A stretch of DNA of 64,000 nt, taken from assembly GCF_000971195.1 (NCBI RefSeq), contig NZ_BBLZ01000003.1, forward strand, positions 121,815-185,814, in the 5' to 3' direction. The DNA comes from Demequina soli (lineage in GTDB: Bacteria; Actinomycetota; Actinomycetes; Actinomycetales; Demequinaceae). The number at the start of each line of letters is the position of its first letter. Position 1 is the stretch's first letter. Position numbers and translations under genes: made by a program. The notes under the pieces were generated by a model. It was given only the letters and a program-made list of their open reading frames with translations, searched no databases and was not told the origin of the DNA. Positions 50,183 to 58,622 of the stretch are shown in pieces.

Positions 50183-51535
50183 ATCATCGACGAGGGTCTG
50201 CTGTCGCCGGTCACCGCCGGCATGGACGGCGCGGTCACCGACGCCGCGGTGCTCGACGCGCTCGTGGCGGCCGAGGCGGCGCTCACCCGCGCCTACGGCA
50301 CGCTGGGCGCCGCGCCGCGCGCGCAGGTCGACGCGGTGTGCGCCGCCCTGGGATGGGTGGGCGCGGGCTCGCCCGCCGCCGGGCACGGCATCGCGCCCGC
50401 CGAGGTCGCGGCCGCCGCCGTCGCGGGCGGCAACCCCGTGATCCCCCTCGTCGCGCTGCTCCAGGCGCGCGTCCCGGACGATGCGCGGGCCTGGGTCCAC
50501 CGCGGCGCCACCAGCCAGGACATCCTCGACTCCGCGCTCATGCTCGTCGCGCGGCGCGCCGCGCTCGAGACCGCCGCGACGCTGCGCCGCACGGGCATGG
50601 CCCTCGCGGGCTTCGCCGAGGCGAACCGGGACGAGGTGGCCGCCGCCCGCACCCTCACCCAGCACGCGGTGCCCACGACGCTGGGGCTGCGCGCGGCCGC
50701 GTGGCTGCGCGGGATCGAGCGCGCCGCCGCGCGCGTCGAGGAGGCCGCGCTCGCGCTGCCCGCCCAGCTCGGCGGCGCGGCCGGCACGCTCGCGTCGTTC
50801 GTCGAGATCCTGGGTGCGGAGGACGCGTCGCGCCTGCCGGTCGCGTTCGCGGACGAGCTCGCGCTGTCCGCGCCGCCCGCCCCGTGGCACACCACCCGCT
50901 GGCCCGTCACCGAGCTCGGCGACGCGCTCGTCCAGGCGCTCGACGCGTGCGGGGTCCTCGCCGCGGACGTCGCGACCGCCGCCCGCACCGAGGTCGGCGA
51001 GCTGACCGAGGGCTCGCGCGGCGCATCGTCCGCGATGCCGCAGAAGAGCAACCCGACCGCGGCGGTCCTGGTGCGCTCGGCCGCGCTGCGCGCTCCGATG
51101 CTCGGCGCCACGCTGCACGCCGCCTCGGCGTCCGCGTGCGACGAGCGCCCCGACGGCGCGTGGCACGCGGAATGGCCGGCCCTGCGCGAGCTGCTGCGGC
51201 TCGCGCTCGGCGCGACCGCCCACGCCGCCGCGCTCGCCGAGGGCCTCACCGTCGACCACGCGGCCGTCGCGCGCAACGTCGAGGCGACCCGCGGGCTGCT
51301 CGTCGCGGAACGCCTGTCGCTCGTGCTCGCCCCGCTGCTCGGCCGCGACGCCGTCGCGCGCATCGTCGCCGCGGCCGCCGCGGGAGGGGACCTCGCCAAC
51401 CTCGTGCGCGACGCCCTGCCGCCGGACGCGGGCGTCGACGCCGACGCCCTGCTGGACCCCGCCGCCTACACCGGCCTCGCGGCGCGGCTTGTGGACGCCG
51501 CCGTGACCCGCTCGCACCGAGAGGGGGACGCATGA
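50183..51535 (+). CDS. pcaB: 3-Carboxy-cis,cis-muconate cycloisomerase, with apparent ATC start
   Basis: 450 residues if started at ATC 50183. Fumarase/aspartase superfamily; the signature region SSAMPQKSNPTAAVL near 285 and GATSQDILDSALML near 113 are present. Converts 3-carboxymuconate to 4-carboxymuconolactone. AGGGAGG lies five bases before ATC-ATC, and the next residues DEGLLSPVTAG are conserved at PcaB N-termini, but no ATG, GTG or TTG lies in frame before ATG 50222, which would remove that segment. So initiation at a rare ATC codon, or a sequence error, is likely. Confidence 0.9.
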   Translation: MIDEGLLSPVTAGMDGAVTDAAVLDALVAAEAALTRAYGTLGAAPRAQVDAVCAALGWVGAGSPAAGHGIAPAEVAAAAVAGGNPVIPLVALLQARVPDDARAWVHRGATSQDILDSALMLVARRAALETAATLRRTGMALAGFAEANRDEVAAARTLTQHAVPTTLGLRAAAWLRGIERAAARVEEAALALPAQLGGAAGTLASFVEILGAEDASRLPVAFADELALSAPPAPWHTTRWPVTELGDALVQALDACGVLAADVATAARTEVGELTEGSRGASSAMPQKSNPTAAVLVRSAALRAPMLGATLHAASASACDERPDGAWHAEWPALRELLRLALGATAHAAALAEGLTVDHAAVARNVEATRGLLVAERLSLVLAPLLGRDAVARIVAAAAAGGDLANLVRDALPPDAGVDADALLDPAAYTGLAARLVDAAVTRSHREGDA

Positions 51536-52299
51536 CCGCGCCGTCGATCGCCCTCGCGCCCGCCGCCGGACCGGCGGACGCGCCCACACTCGTGCTCGGG
51601 CCCTCGCTGGGCACCTCGACGCTCCTGTGGGAGGCGGCGCTGCCCGCGCTCGCCACGCGCTTCCGCGTCCTCGCGTGGGACCTGCCCGGCCACGGCGCGG
51701 GCCCCGTCGCGCGCGCGCCCTTCACCGTCGGCGACCTCGCCGACACGGTGGCCGATGCGGTGGCGGGCCCCTTCCTGTACGCGGGCGTCTCGCTCGGCGG
51801 CGCCGTGGGCCTCGAGCTGCTGCTGCGCCACCCGGACCGGGTGACGGCCGCGGCGATCGTCGCGTCGGGCGCGCGCATCGGCGACGAGCAGGGCTGGCGG
51901 GACCGCGCCGCGCAGGTGCGCGCCCAGTCGACGTCGACGCTGATCGTCCCGTCGGCGCAACGCTGGTTCGCCCCCGCCACCATGGCGGCCCGCCCCCACC
52001 TCACGGGCCGGATGCTGCACGTCCTCCAGGACGCCGACGACGAGAGCTACGCGCTGTGCTGCGACGCGCTCGCCGCATTCGACGTCCGCGACCGCCTCGG
52101 CTCCATCGAGGCGCCGGTGCTCGCGGCGTGGGGCGAGCTCGACGCGGTGACGCCCGAGGCCTCCGCACGGCTGATCGCCGAGGGCGTCGCGCGCGGCACC
52201 GCCGCCGGCATCGCGGGCGCCTCGCACCTGCCCCCGGTGGACGCCCCCGCCGCGACCGCCACGCTGCTCGCCGACTTCCTTGAGAGGACCACACCATGA
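51532..52299 (+). CDS. pcaD: 3-Oxoadipate enol-lactonase
   Basis: 255-residue alpha/beta-hydrolase: DLPGHGAG near 50-57, nucleophile Ser87 in GVSLGGA, Asp in WGELDAVTP and His in GASHLPPVD. ATG overlaps the pcaB stop by four bases. Hydrolyses 3-oxoadipate enol-lactone. In many actinobacteria pcaD is fused to pcaC; here they are separate genes overlapping by four bases. Confidence 0.93.
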   Translation: MTAPSIALAPAAGPADAPTLVLGPSLGTSTLLWEAALPALATRFRVLAWDLPGHGAGPVARAPFTVGDLADTVADAVAGPFLYAGVSLGGAVGLELLLRHPDRVTAAAIVASGARIGDEQGWRDRAAQVRAQSTSTLIVPSAQRWFAPATMAARPHLTGRMLHVLQDADDESYALCCDALAAFDVRDRLGSIEAPVLAAWGELDAVTPEASARLIAEGVARGTAAGIAGASHLPPVDAPAATATLLADFLERTTP

Positions 52300-52694
52300 C
52301 CACGGAGCCGTCCCCGACCGACGCCGACCGCCGCGCCCGGGGCATGGAGGTGCGCCGCGCCGTCCTGTCCGACGCCCACGTGGACCGTGCCATCGCCGGC
52401 ACCACGCCGCTGACCGCCGACTTCCAGGACCTCATCACGCGCTACGCGTGGGGCGACGTCTGGTCGCGTCCCGGGCTCGACCGCCGGTCCCGCTCCGTCG
52501 CGGTGCTGACAGCGCTCATCGCGCTGGGCCACCACGAGGAGCTCGCGCTGCACCTGCGCGCCGCGCTGCGCAACGGCCTGACGGTCGACGAGATCCGCGA
52601 GGTCATCCTCCAGTCCGCGATCTACTGCGGCGTGCCGGCCGCCAACACGGCGTTCCGCATCGCGTCCGAGGTACTCGGGGACGCGGAGGCCTGA
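52296..52694 (+). CDS. pcaC: 4-Carboxymuconolactone decarboxylase
   Basis: 132 residues, the normal length. MEVRRAVLSDAHVDRA near 17-32, FQDLITRYAWGDVWSRPGLDRR (split) and GHHEELALHLRAALRNGLT are diagnostic of PcaC. Decarboxylates 4-carboxymuconolactone to 3-oxoadipate enol-lactone. ATG overlaps the pcaD stop (ATGA). Ends the pcaHGBDC operon. Confidence 0.95.
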   Translation: MTTEPSPTDADRRARGMEVRRAVLSDAHVDRAIAGTTPLTADFQDLITRYAWGDVWSRPGLDRRSRSVAVLTALIALGHHEELALHLRAALRNGLTVDEIREVILQSAIYCGVPAANTAFRIASEVLGDAEA

Positions 52695-52745
52695 TCGGGG
52701 GCCGGTGCGCGTCCGGCCGATCGCGCCTACAGTGGGACCAGATAA

Positions 52746-52777
52746 CGAACACATGTTCGCCTAGCGAACAGCGTTCG
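52746..52777. promoter_or_regulatory. Paired CGAAC/GTTCG palindromes upstream of pcaIJF
   Basis: CGAACA-CA-TGTTCG (52746-52759) and CGAAC-AGC-GTTCG (52765-52777) lie 19 bases apart, 18 bases before the pcaI start. Likely binding site of the IclR protein PcaR encoded at the end of this operon. Confidence 0.6.
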
Positions 52778-52794
52778 GGAGAGAAGGATCGCCG

Positions 52795-53559
52795 ATGATC
52801 GACAAGACCGTCCCCGACACCGCCCGCGCCGTCGCGGGCATCGCCGACGGCTCCACCGTGCTGGTGGGCGGCTTCGGCCGCGCAGGCCAGCCCGTCGAGC
52901 TGATCGACGCGCTCATCGCCCAGGGCGCGCGCGACCTCACCATCGTGAGCAACAACGCCGGCAACGGCGACGTCGGGCTCGCCGCGCTGCTCGCGAAGGG
53001 GCGCGTGCGCAAGATGATCTGCTCGTTCCCGCGCCAGCACGACTCGTGGGTGTTCGACCGCCTCTACCGCGCCGGCGAGGTCGAGCTCGAGCTGGTCCCG
53101 CAGGGCAACCTCGCCGAGCGCATCCGGGCCGCGGGCGCGGGCATCGGCGCCTTCTACTCCCCCACGGGCGTGGGCACGCAGCTCGCCGAGGGCAAGGAGA
53201 CCCGCACCATCGACGGCCGAGACTACGTGCTCGAGCACCCGATCCGGGCCGACGTCGCCCTGGTCAGCGCCCTCGCGGGCGACCGCTGGGGCAACCTCGT
53301 CTACCGCGAGACCGCCCGGAACTTCGGGCCCGTCATGGCGACCGCGGCGACCACGACCGTGGTCCAGGTGGACCGCATCGTCCCCCTCGGGTCGCTCGAC
53401 CCGGAGGCCGTGGCGACGCCCGGCATCTTCGTCGACCGCGTGGTCGCCGTCGGCGAGCGCCGGTGGCTCGACGCGGGCGCGTTCGTCGGCGGCGTCGACG
53501 TCGACGGCAACCCCCTGGCCGCGACCGCGGCCGACGCCCCCGAAGGAGCCCACCGGTGA
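52795..53559 (+). CDS. pcaI: 3-Oxoadipate CoA-transferase, subunit A
   Basis: 254 residues, CoA-transferase family I alpha chain. GSTVLVGGFGRAGQPVELIDAL near 19-40 (split), SNNAGNGDVGLAALL and FYSPTGVGTQLAEGKE are typical of PcaI/CatI. GAGAAGGA precedes the ATG. Transfers CoA from succinyl-CoA to 3-oxoadipate with PcaJ. Confidence 0.94.
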   Translation: MIDKTVPDTARAVAGIADGSTVLVGGFGRAGQPVELIDALIAQGARDLTIVSNNAGNGDVGLAALLAKGRVRKMICSFPRQHDSWVFDRLYRAGEVELELVPQGNLAERIRAAGAGIGAFYSPTGVGTQLAEGKETRTIDGRDYVLEHPIRADVALVSALAGDRWGNLVYRETARNFGPVMATAATTTVVQVDRIVPLGSLDPEAVATPGIFVDRVVAVGERRWLDAGAFVGGVDVDGNPLAATAADAPEGAHR

Positions 53560-54224
53560 CCACCCGCATCTCGCGTGACGCCCTCGCGGCGCGCATCGCC
53601 GCCGATATCCCCGAGGGCTCGTACGTCAACCTCGGCATCGGCGCCCCGACGCTCGTCGCGAACTTCCTGCCCGCCGACCAGGAGATCATCCTCCACACGG
53701 AGAACGGGCTGCTGGGCATGGGCCCCGCCCCCGCCGCGGACGCCGTGGACCCCGACCTCATCAACGCCGGCAAGCAGGCCGTCACGGCACTCGAGGGCGC
53801 CGCCTACTTCCACCACGCCGACTCGTTCGGGATGATGCGCGGCGGGCACCTCGACGTGTGCGTGCTCGGCGCGTTCCAGGTCTCGCAGCACGGCGACCTC
53901 GCGAACTGGTCCACGGGCGCGCCCGGCGCGATCCCCGCGGTCGGCGGGGCGATGGACCTCGCGATCGGCGCCAGGTCCGTGTACGTGATGACCGACCTGC
54001 TCACCCGGACCGGCGAGCCCAAGATCGTCGCCGCGTGCACCTACCCGCTCACCGGGGTGCGCTGCGTGACCCGCGTCTACACCGACCACGCGGTGCTGGA
54101 CGTCACGCCCGACGGCCTCGCGGTGCGCGAGACGTTCGGCGACACCACGGTCGCGTGGCTCGCGGAGGTCACCGGGCTGACCCTGCTCGACGCGACCGGG
54201 ACCGACGCCTCGGAGGTGGCCTGA
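53556..54224 (+). CDS. pcaJ: 3-Oxoadipate CoA-transferase, subunit B
   Basis: 222 residues. YVNLGIGAPTLVANFLP near 23-39 and the catalytic Glu49 in HTENGLLGMGP, then GAFQVSQHGDLANW, are family I beta-chain marks. The GTG start overlaps the pcaI stop (GTGA). Confidence 0.94.
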   Translation: MTTRISRDALAARIAADIPEGSYVNLGIGAPTLVANFLPADQEIILHTENGLLGMGPAPAADAVDPDLINAGKQAVTALEGAAYFHHADSFGMMRGGHLDVCVLGAFQVSQHGDLANWSTGAPGAIPAVGGAMDLAIGARSVYVMTDLLTRTGEPKIVAACTYPLTGVRCVTRVYTDHAVLDVTPDGLAVRETFGDTTVAWLAEVTGLTLLDATGTDASEVA

Positions 54225-54225
54225 C

Positions 54226-55401
54226 ATGCCCGCATCGTTCATCTACGACGCCGTCCGCACGCCGTTCGGCAAGGGGGGCGGCGCCCTCGCCGGCGTCCGG
54301 CCCGACGACCTGGCGGCGCTCGTGATGCGCGCCACCGTCGAGCGCACCGGGATCGACCCGGCGCGGATCGACGACGTGATCTTCGGCGACGCGAACCAGG
54401 CCGGCGAGGACAACCGGGACGTCGCCCGCTTCGGGGCGCTGCTCGCGGGCTTCCCCACCTCGGTCACCGGCACCACCGTCAACCGCCTGTGCGCCTCCTC
54501 GGTCGAGTCCGTCATCCAGGCGTCGCGCGCGATCGAGGCGGGCGACGCCGACATCGTCCTCGCGGGCGGCGTGGAGTCCATGAGCCGCGCGCCGTTCGTC
54601 GTCGAGAAGTCCTCGCGGCCGTTCCCCGCGGTGGGCAACCAGACGCTGTGGAACACGTCGATCGGGTGGCGGATGGTCAACCCCGCCCTGCCCCAGCACT
54701 GGACCATCTCCAACGGCGAGTCCGCGGAGAGGATCGCCCGGGCATGGGGCATCTCCAGGGAGGCTCAGGACGAGTTCTCCGTGCGGTCGCACCGGCTCGC
54801 CGCGCGGGCGTGGTCGGACGGCACCTACGACGCCGAGGTGGTGGCGGTGCCCGGGGTCGACCTCGCGCGCGACGAGGGCATCCGGGACGACACGTCCGTC
54901 GAGCGCCTCGCCGCGCTCCGACCCCTGTTCGCCGACGACGGGCTCGGGTCGGTGACCGCCGGCAACTCCTCCTCCATCAACGACGGCGCGTCCGCCGTGC
55001 TCGTGGCCGCCGAGGGCGCCGTGCCCGGCGAGCCGCTCGCGCGGATCGCGGGACGCGCGGCGCACGGCGTCGACCCCGACGACTTCCCCATCGCGCCGAT
55101 CGAGGCCGCACACAAGGCCCTGGCCCGCGCCGGCCGCACGTGGGCCGACGTCGACGTCGTCGAGCTCAACGAGGCGTTCGCCTCCCAGGCGCTCGCGTGC
55201 CTCCAGGGCTGGCCGGAGCTGGACCCGGACCGGGTCAACATCCACGGCGGCGCGATCGCGATGGGCCATCCGCTCGGCGCGTCCGGGGGCCGCATCATCG
55301 GGCACGCGGCGCACCAGCTGGCGCGGCGCGGCGGTGGCGTCGCGGTGGCCGCGATCTGCATCGGCGTGGGCCAGGGCCTCGCCGTGGTGCTCGAGCGATG
55401 A
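54226..55401 (+). CDS. pcaF: 3-Oxoadipyl-CoA/acetyl-CoA thiolase
   Basis: 391 residues. Acyl-accepting Cys89 in VNRLCASSVESV, His in GGAIAMGHPLGASGGR and the second Cys in AICIGVGQG (usually CIGGGQG, so one Gly is Val). Cleaves 3-oxoadipyl-CoA to succinyl-CoA and acetyl-CoA, the last step of the pathway. ATG one base after pcaJ. Confidence 0.94.
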   Translation: MPASFIYDAVRTPFGKGGGALAGVRPDDLAALVMRATVERTGIDPARIDDVIFGDANQAGEDNRDVARFGALLAGFPTSVTGTTVNRLCASSVESVIQASRAIEAGDADIVLAGGVESMSRAPFVVEKSSRPFPAVGNQTLWNTSIGWRMVNPALPQHWTISNGESAERIARAWGISREAQDEFSVRSHRLAARAWSDGTYDAEVVAVPGVDLARDEGIRDDTSVERLAALRPLFADDGLGSVTAGNSSSINDGASAVLVAAEGAVPGEPLARIAGRAAHGVDPDDFPIAPIEAAHKALARAGRTWADVDVVELNEAFASQALACLQGWPELDPDRVNIHGGAIAMGHPLGASGGRIIGHAAHQLARRGGGVAVAAICIGVGQGLAVVLER

Positions 55402-56204
55402 CGCTCGCGGCGGACGATGCGCGGGCCGGGTCGGGCGCGGGCGCGATTGCGGGCGACACCGTCCAGTCGCTCGTGCGGGGCATCGCGGTGATCCGCGCGT
55501 TCGACGGCGCGCACCCGACGCTCACGCTCAGCGAGGTCGCGGCACGCGCCGACATCCCCCGCGCCGCGGCGGGCCGGTTCCTGCGCACGCTCGAGCAGCT
55601 CGGCTACGTCCGCGCCGACGCCCGGCGCTTCACGCTCACCCCGCGCGTCCTCGAGCTCGGGTTCGGCTACCTGTCGGCCCTCACGGTGCCCGAGGTGCTG
55701 CAGCCCCACCTCGAGGCGCTCTCCCGCGACGTCGACGAGTCCGTGTCCGCGGCCGTGCTCGACGGCACGGGCATCGTGTACGTCGGCCGGGCCCCCACGC
55801 GGCGGATCATGAGCGTCGCGATCGCGGTCGGCACCCGCTTCCCCGCGTACGCGACGAGCATGGGGCGAGTCCTGCTGGCCGCGCTGCCCGCCGCAGAGCG
55901 CGACGCCGTCATCGCCGCGACCGACCTCGCGCCCCTCACCGCGCGCACCCTCGTGGACCCGGGCGAGCTGCGCGCCGAGCTCGCGCGCGTGGCGGACCAG
56001 GGCTACGCGGTCGTCGACGGGGAGCTCGAGGACGGCGTGCGTTCAGTGGCGGTGCCCGTGCACGGCCGCGCGGGAGACGTGGTCGCCGCGGTCAACGTGT
56101 CCGCGAGCGCGGCCCGCACCACGCTGGAGCGGCTGCGCCGCGAGCACCTGCCGCGCCTCGTCGAGGCCGCGCGCGGCGCAGAACGCGACCTGCGGCTGCG
56201 CTGA
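55398..56204 (+). CDS. pcaR: IclR family regulator, PcaR-like
   Basis: 268 residues. HTH near 25-75 (TLSEVAARADIPRAAAGRFLRTL; RRFTLTPRVLELGFGYLSAL) matches the PcaR/PobR subgroup, in which this last segment is typical. ATG overlaps the pcaF stop. Being the last gene of pcaIJF it probably senses 3-oxoadipate and binds the paired palindromes at 52746-52777. Confidence 0.87.
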   Translation: MTLAADDARAGSGAGAIAGDTVQSLVRGIAVIRAFDGAHPTLTLSEVAARADIPRAAAGRFLRTLEQLGYVRADARRFTLTPRVLELGFGYLSALTVPEVLQPHLEALSRDVDESVSAAVLDGTGIVYVGRAPTRRIMSVAIAVGTRFPAYATSMGRVLLAALPAAERDAVIAATDLAPLTARTLVDPGELRAELARVADQGYAVVDGELEDGVRSVAVPVHGRAGDVVAAVNVSASAARTTLERLRREHLPRLVEAARGAERDLRLR

Positions 56205-56222
56205 GCCGACGCGGGGGGCGCC

Positions 56223-57602
56223 TCAGCCGGCGTCCACCACGAACGTGCTGAGCGAGTCCGCGGGCAGCTCCGCCTCGAACGCCGCGCCGTCGACCAGGAA
56301 GGTCATCGTCATGGGCTCGGCCAGGGGGTTCTGCGCGACGATCACGGTGGTCCCGTCAGGGTTGCGGAACGCCAGCTGATCGGTGTGGCCGGTGTAGGAC
56401 AGCGTCGGGATCACCCGTGCGCCGCGCGCCACGAACCCCGACACGTGCCGCAGCACGTGGAACTCGTGCGTGAAGCGGTGCGTGCCGGTCTCCGGGTCGA
56501 CCACCACGAGCGAGTTCTGCGCCCACCCCCAGCGGCTGACGCCGCCCTCGAGCAGGGCCATGTTCCAGTACATGTACGCGCTCGCGCCGTGCGAGAAGAA
56601 GTGCCGCATGAGCGCCCACGCGTGACGCGCGAGGCGCCAGTCGTTGAGGCCGTCGCCGCACTCCTGCTCGGTCTGATAGATCGGCAGATCCGGGTGGTCG
56701 TGGTGCACGTGCGGCACCGCTCCCCTGCCCGCCCACTGGGCGCCCACGCCGCGCACCCACGCCGCCGCGGCCGGGTCGGTGAGGACGCGGGTGACCAGCG
56801 CATCGTCCGCCCGCTCGAGGGTGCCCAGGAACACGTCGACGCCGCGCGCGTCCATCTCGGGGCCCAGGTGCACGAGGAACCGCGCGATGCCCTCGGGGGT
56901 CCAGGTGCACGACGGGAAGGGCTGCGCGGAGTTGAACTCGTTCTGCGGCATCACCATGCCGATCGGGATGCCCTCGGCGGCTTACGCGTCGACGAAGCGC
57001 CCGAAGTAGCGGGCGTACGCGGCGAGCACCGGCTCCTCGAGCCGCATCATGTCGGTGCCCTCCGCGCCCACCTGGTCGGGGCGGATGCCGTTGTCGACCA
57101 TCCCCGCGAGCCCGTTCGGCAGCGCCGCGGCGTAGTGGCCGTTGACCTTCATCCACGAGGGCGGGCTCCACGGCGACGCCCACAGCCGCAGGTCCGGCCG
57201 GTGCGCCTGCGCGGCGCGGATGAACGGGATGAGCGTGTCGCGGTCGTGCGCGATGGAGAAGCCCTCGAGCGCGAGGTCGTCCGGCGTCTCGTCGTACGAG
57301 TACCAGTCGCGCGAGAAGTCGTTCGCGCCCACCGGCATGCGGCACAGCGACAGGTCGAGTCCGGCGCCGGGCGCGAACAGGGCGCGCAGCACCTCCTCGC
57401 GCGCGTCGGGCGCGAGGAGCGCGAGCGCATCCCAGCCCATCTCGTTGAACGAGGCGCCGAAGCCCTCGACGGCCTGCTGCGGCCGCTCCGTCTCGACGAT
57501 CACGGAGGGCATCGCGGTCAGCGGCCCGAGCGCGACCGTGCCGCGCTCCTGGAAGGGGGACGATGCGGTGGTGCAGGTCCACGCGGCGGTGCGGGCGGTC
57601 AT
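56223..57602 (-). pseudogene. GH30 beta-glycosidase gene interrupted by one in-frame stop
   Basis: Two frames, 57602-56982 and the rest to 56223, read as one GH30 (glucosylceramidase-type) enzyme in the same frame. After residue 206 (FGRFVDA) a TAA replaces what is probably TAC (Tyr); the frame then continues AAEGIPIG and MPQNEF, which holds the acid/base Glu, and YQTEQECG with the nucleophile Glu. N-terminal part has GFGASFNEMGWDAL and SPWSPPSWMK. With the stop the enzyme would lack its catalytic residues. CCGAGGA precedes the ATG. Could be a recent nonsense mutation, a sequence error or readthrough. Confidence 0.82.
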
Positions 57603-57710
57603 GGGTGTCCTCGGTGGTGTGTGCGGCTACCCACGATCCTGCCAGGTGCGATCACGGCGTCATGACCACCGTCGCACGGGACCGGCCCACGCACCGCCTA
57701 CCCTTGTCGC

Positions 57711-58484
57711 GTGCTGATCCTGCTCCCGCCCTCCGAGGGCAAGACCGCCCCCGCCGCCGGCTCCCCCGTCGACCTGACGGCGCTGTCGCACCCGGGCCTC
57801 GAGGCGCACCGCAGGCGCGTGGGCGACGCGCTCGCGAAGGTCAGCGGCCAGCGCAACGCGATGGACGTCCTTGGGGTCGGCGCATCCCTCACCGCGGAGG
57901 TCGAGCGCAACCGGACCGTGTGGGACAACCCGGCCGCCGCATCGTCCACCGTGTACACGGGCGTGCTCTACGACGCCTCCGGCATGGCCGACTGGGACGC
58001 CGCGACGCTCGACAAGGCCGCGCAGAGCGTGCGGATCGTGTCGGCGCTATGGGGCGCCGTGTCCCCCGCCGACCGGATCCCCGCCTACCGCCTGTCGATG
58101 GGCACCTCGCTGGGCCGCCTCGGCGGGCTCGGCGCGTACTGGAGGAAGGCGCTGCCGGCGGAGCTCGACGCGCTCGCCGACGGCGGCCTCGTGATCGACT
58201 GCCGCAGCGCGTCCTACGTGGCCGCCTACCGGCCGTCGGACGCGCCCTGGGTCGCGGTGTCGGTGCAGCGCGAGCTGAACGGCAGGCGTGCGGTGGTGAG
58301 CCACATGGCCAAGCACACGCGCGGCCTGCTCGCCTCGCACCTGGTACGCGCCGATGCGCGCCCCGAGACCGCCGCCGACCTCGCCGACGCCGCGGCCGGG
58401 ATGATCGGCGAGGCGCTCGTGGACGTGACCCTCGCACCCAAGGCGAAGGGGCCCGACGAGCTCACGCTCGTCATCGCGGGCTGA
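57711..58484 (+). CDS. yaaA: Peroxide stress protein YaaA (DUF328)
   Basis: 257 residues. MLILLPPSEGKTAP at the start, TVYTGVLYDASGMADW near 80-95 and IDCRSASYVAAYRP near 163 are diagnostic for YaaA/DUF328, which limits intracellular iron during oxidative stress. GTG start at 57711. Convergent with an SDR gene downstream. Confidence 0.9.
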   Translation: MLILLPPSEGKTAPAAGSPVDLTALSHPGLEAHRRRVGDALAKVSGQRNAMDVLGVGASLTAEVERNRTVWDNPAAASSTVYTGVLYDASGMADWDAATLDKAAQSVRIVSALWGAVSPADRIPAYRLSMGTSLGRLGGLGAYWRKALPAELDALADGGLVIDCRSASYVAAYRPSDAPWVAVSVQRELNGRRAVVSHMAKHTRGLLASHLVRADARPETAADLADAAAGMIGEALVDVTLAPKAKGPDELTLVIAG

Positions 58485-58509
58485 GCCCGCTCAGGACCGC
58501 GAGCCGGGT

Positions 58510-58590
58510 CGCAACCGGCGTATGGACCGACCCTCGGGCCCCGGCTACAGGCACGACGCACCGCGACCGGCCATGCGTACGCCGGTTGCG
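58510..58590. repeat. Long-range inverted repeat between convergent yaaA and SDR
   Basis: CGCAACCGGCGTA (58510-58522) and its exact complement (58578-58590), 55 bases apart, with partial pairing inside the loop. Lies in the convergent gap, so it may act as a shared terminator or be a decayed repeat element. Confidence 0.45.
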
Positions 58591-58622
58591 CGCGCGGCGG
58601 CGGGCGTTGGTGCCGCGCGGGC

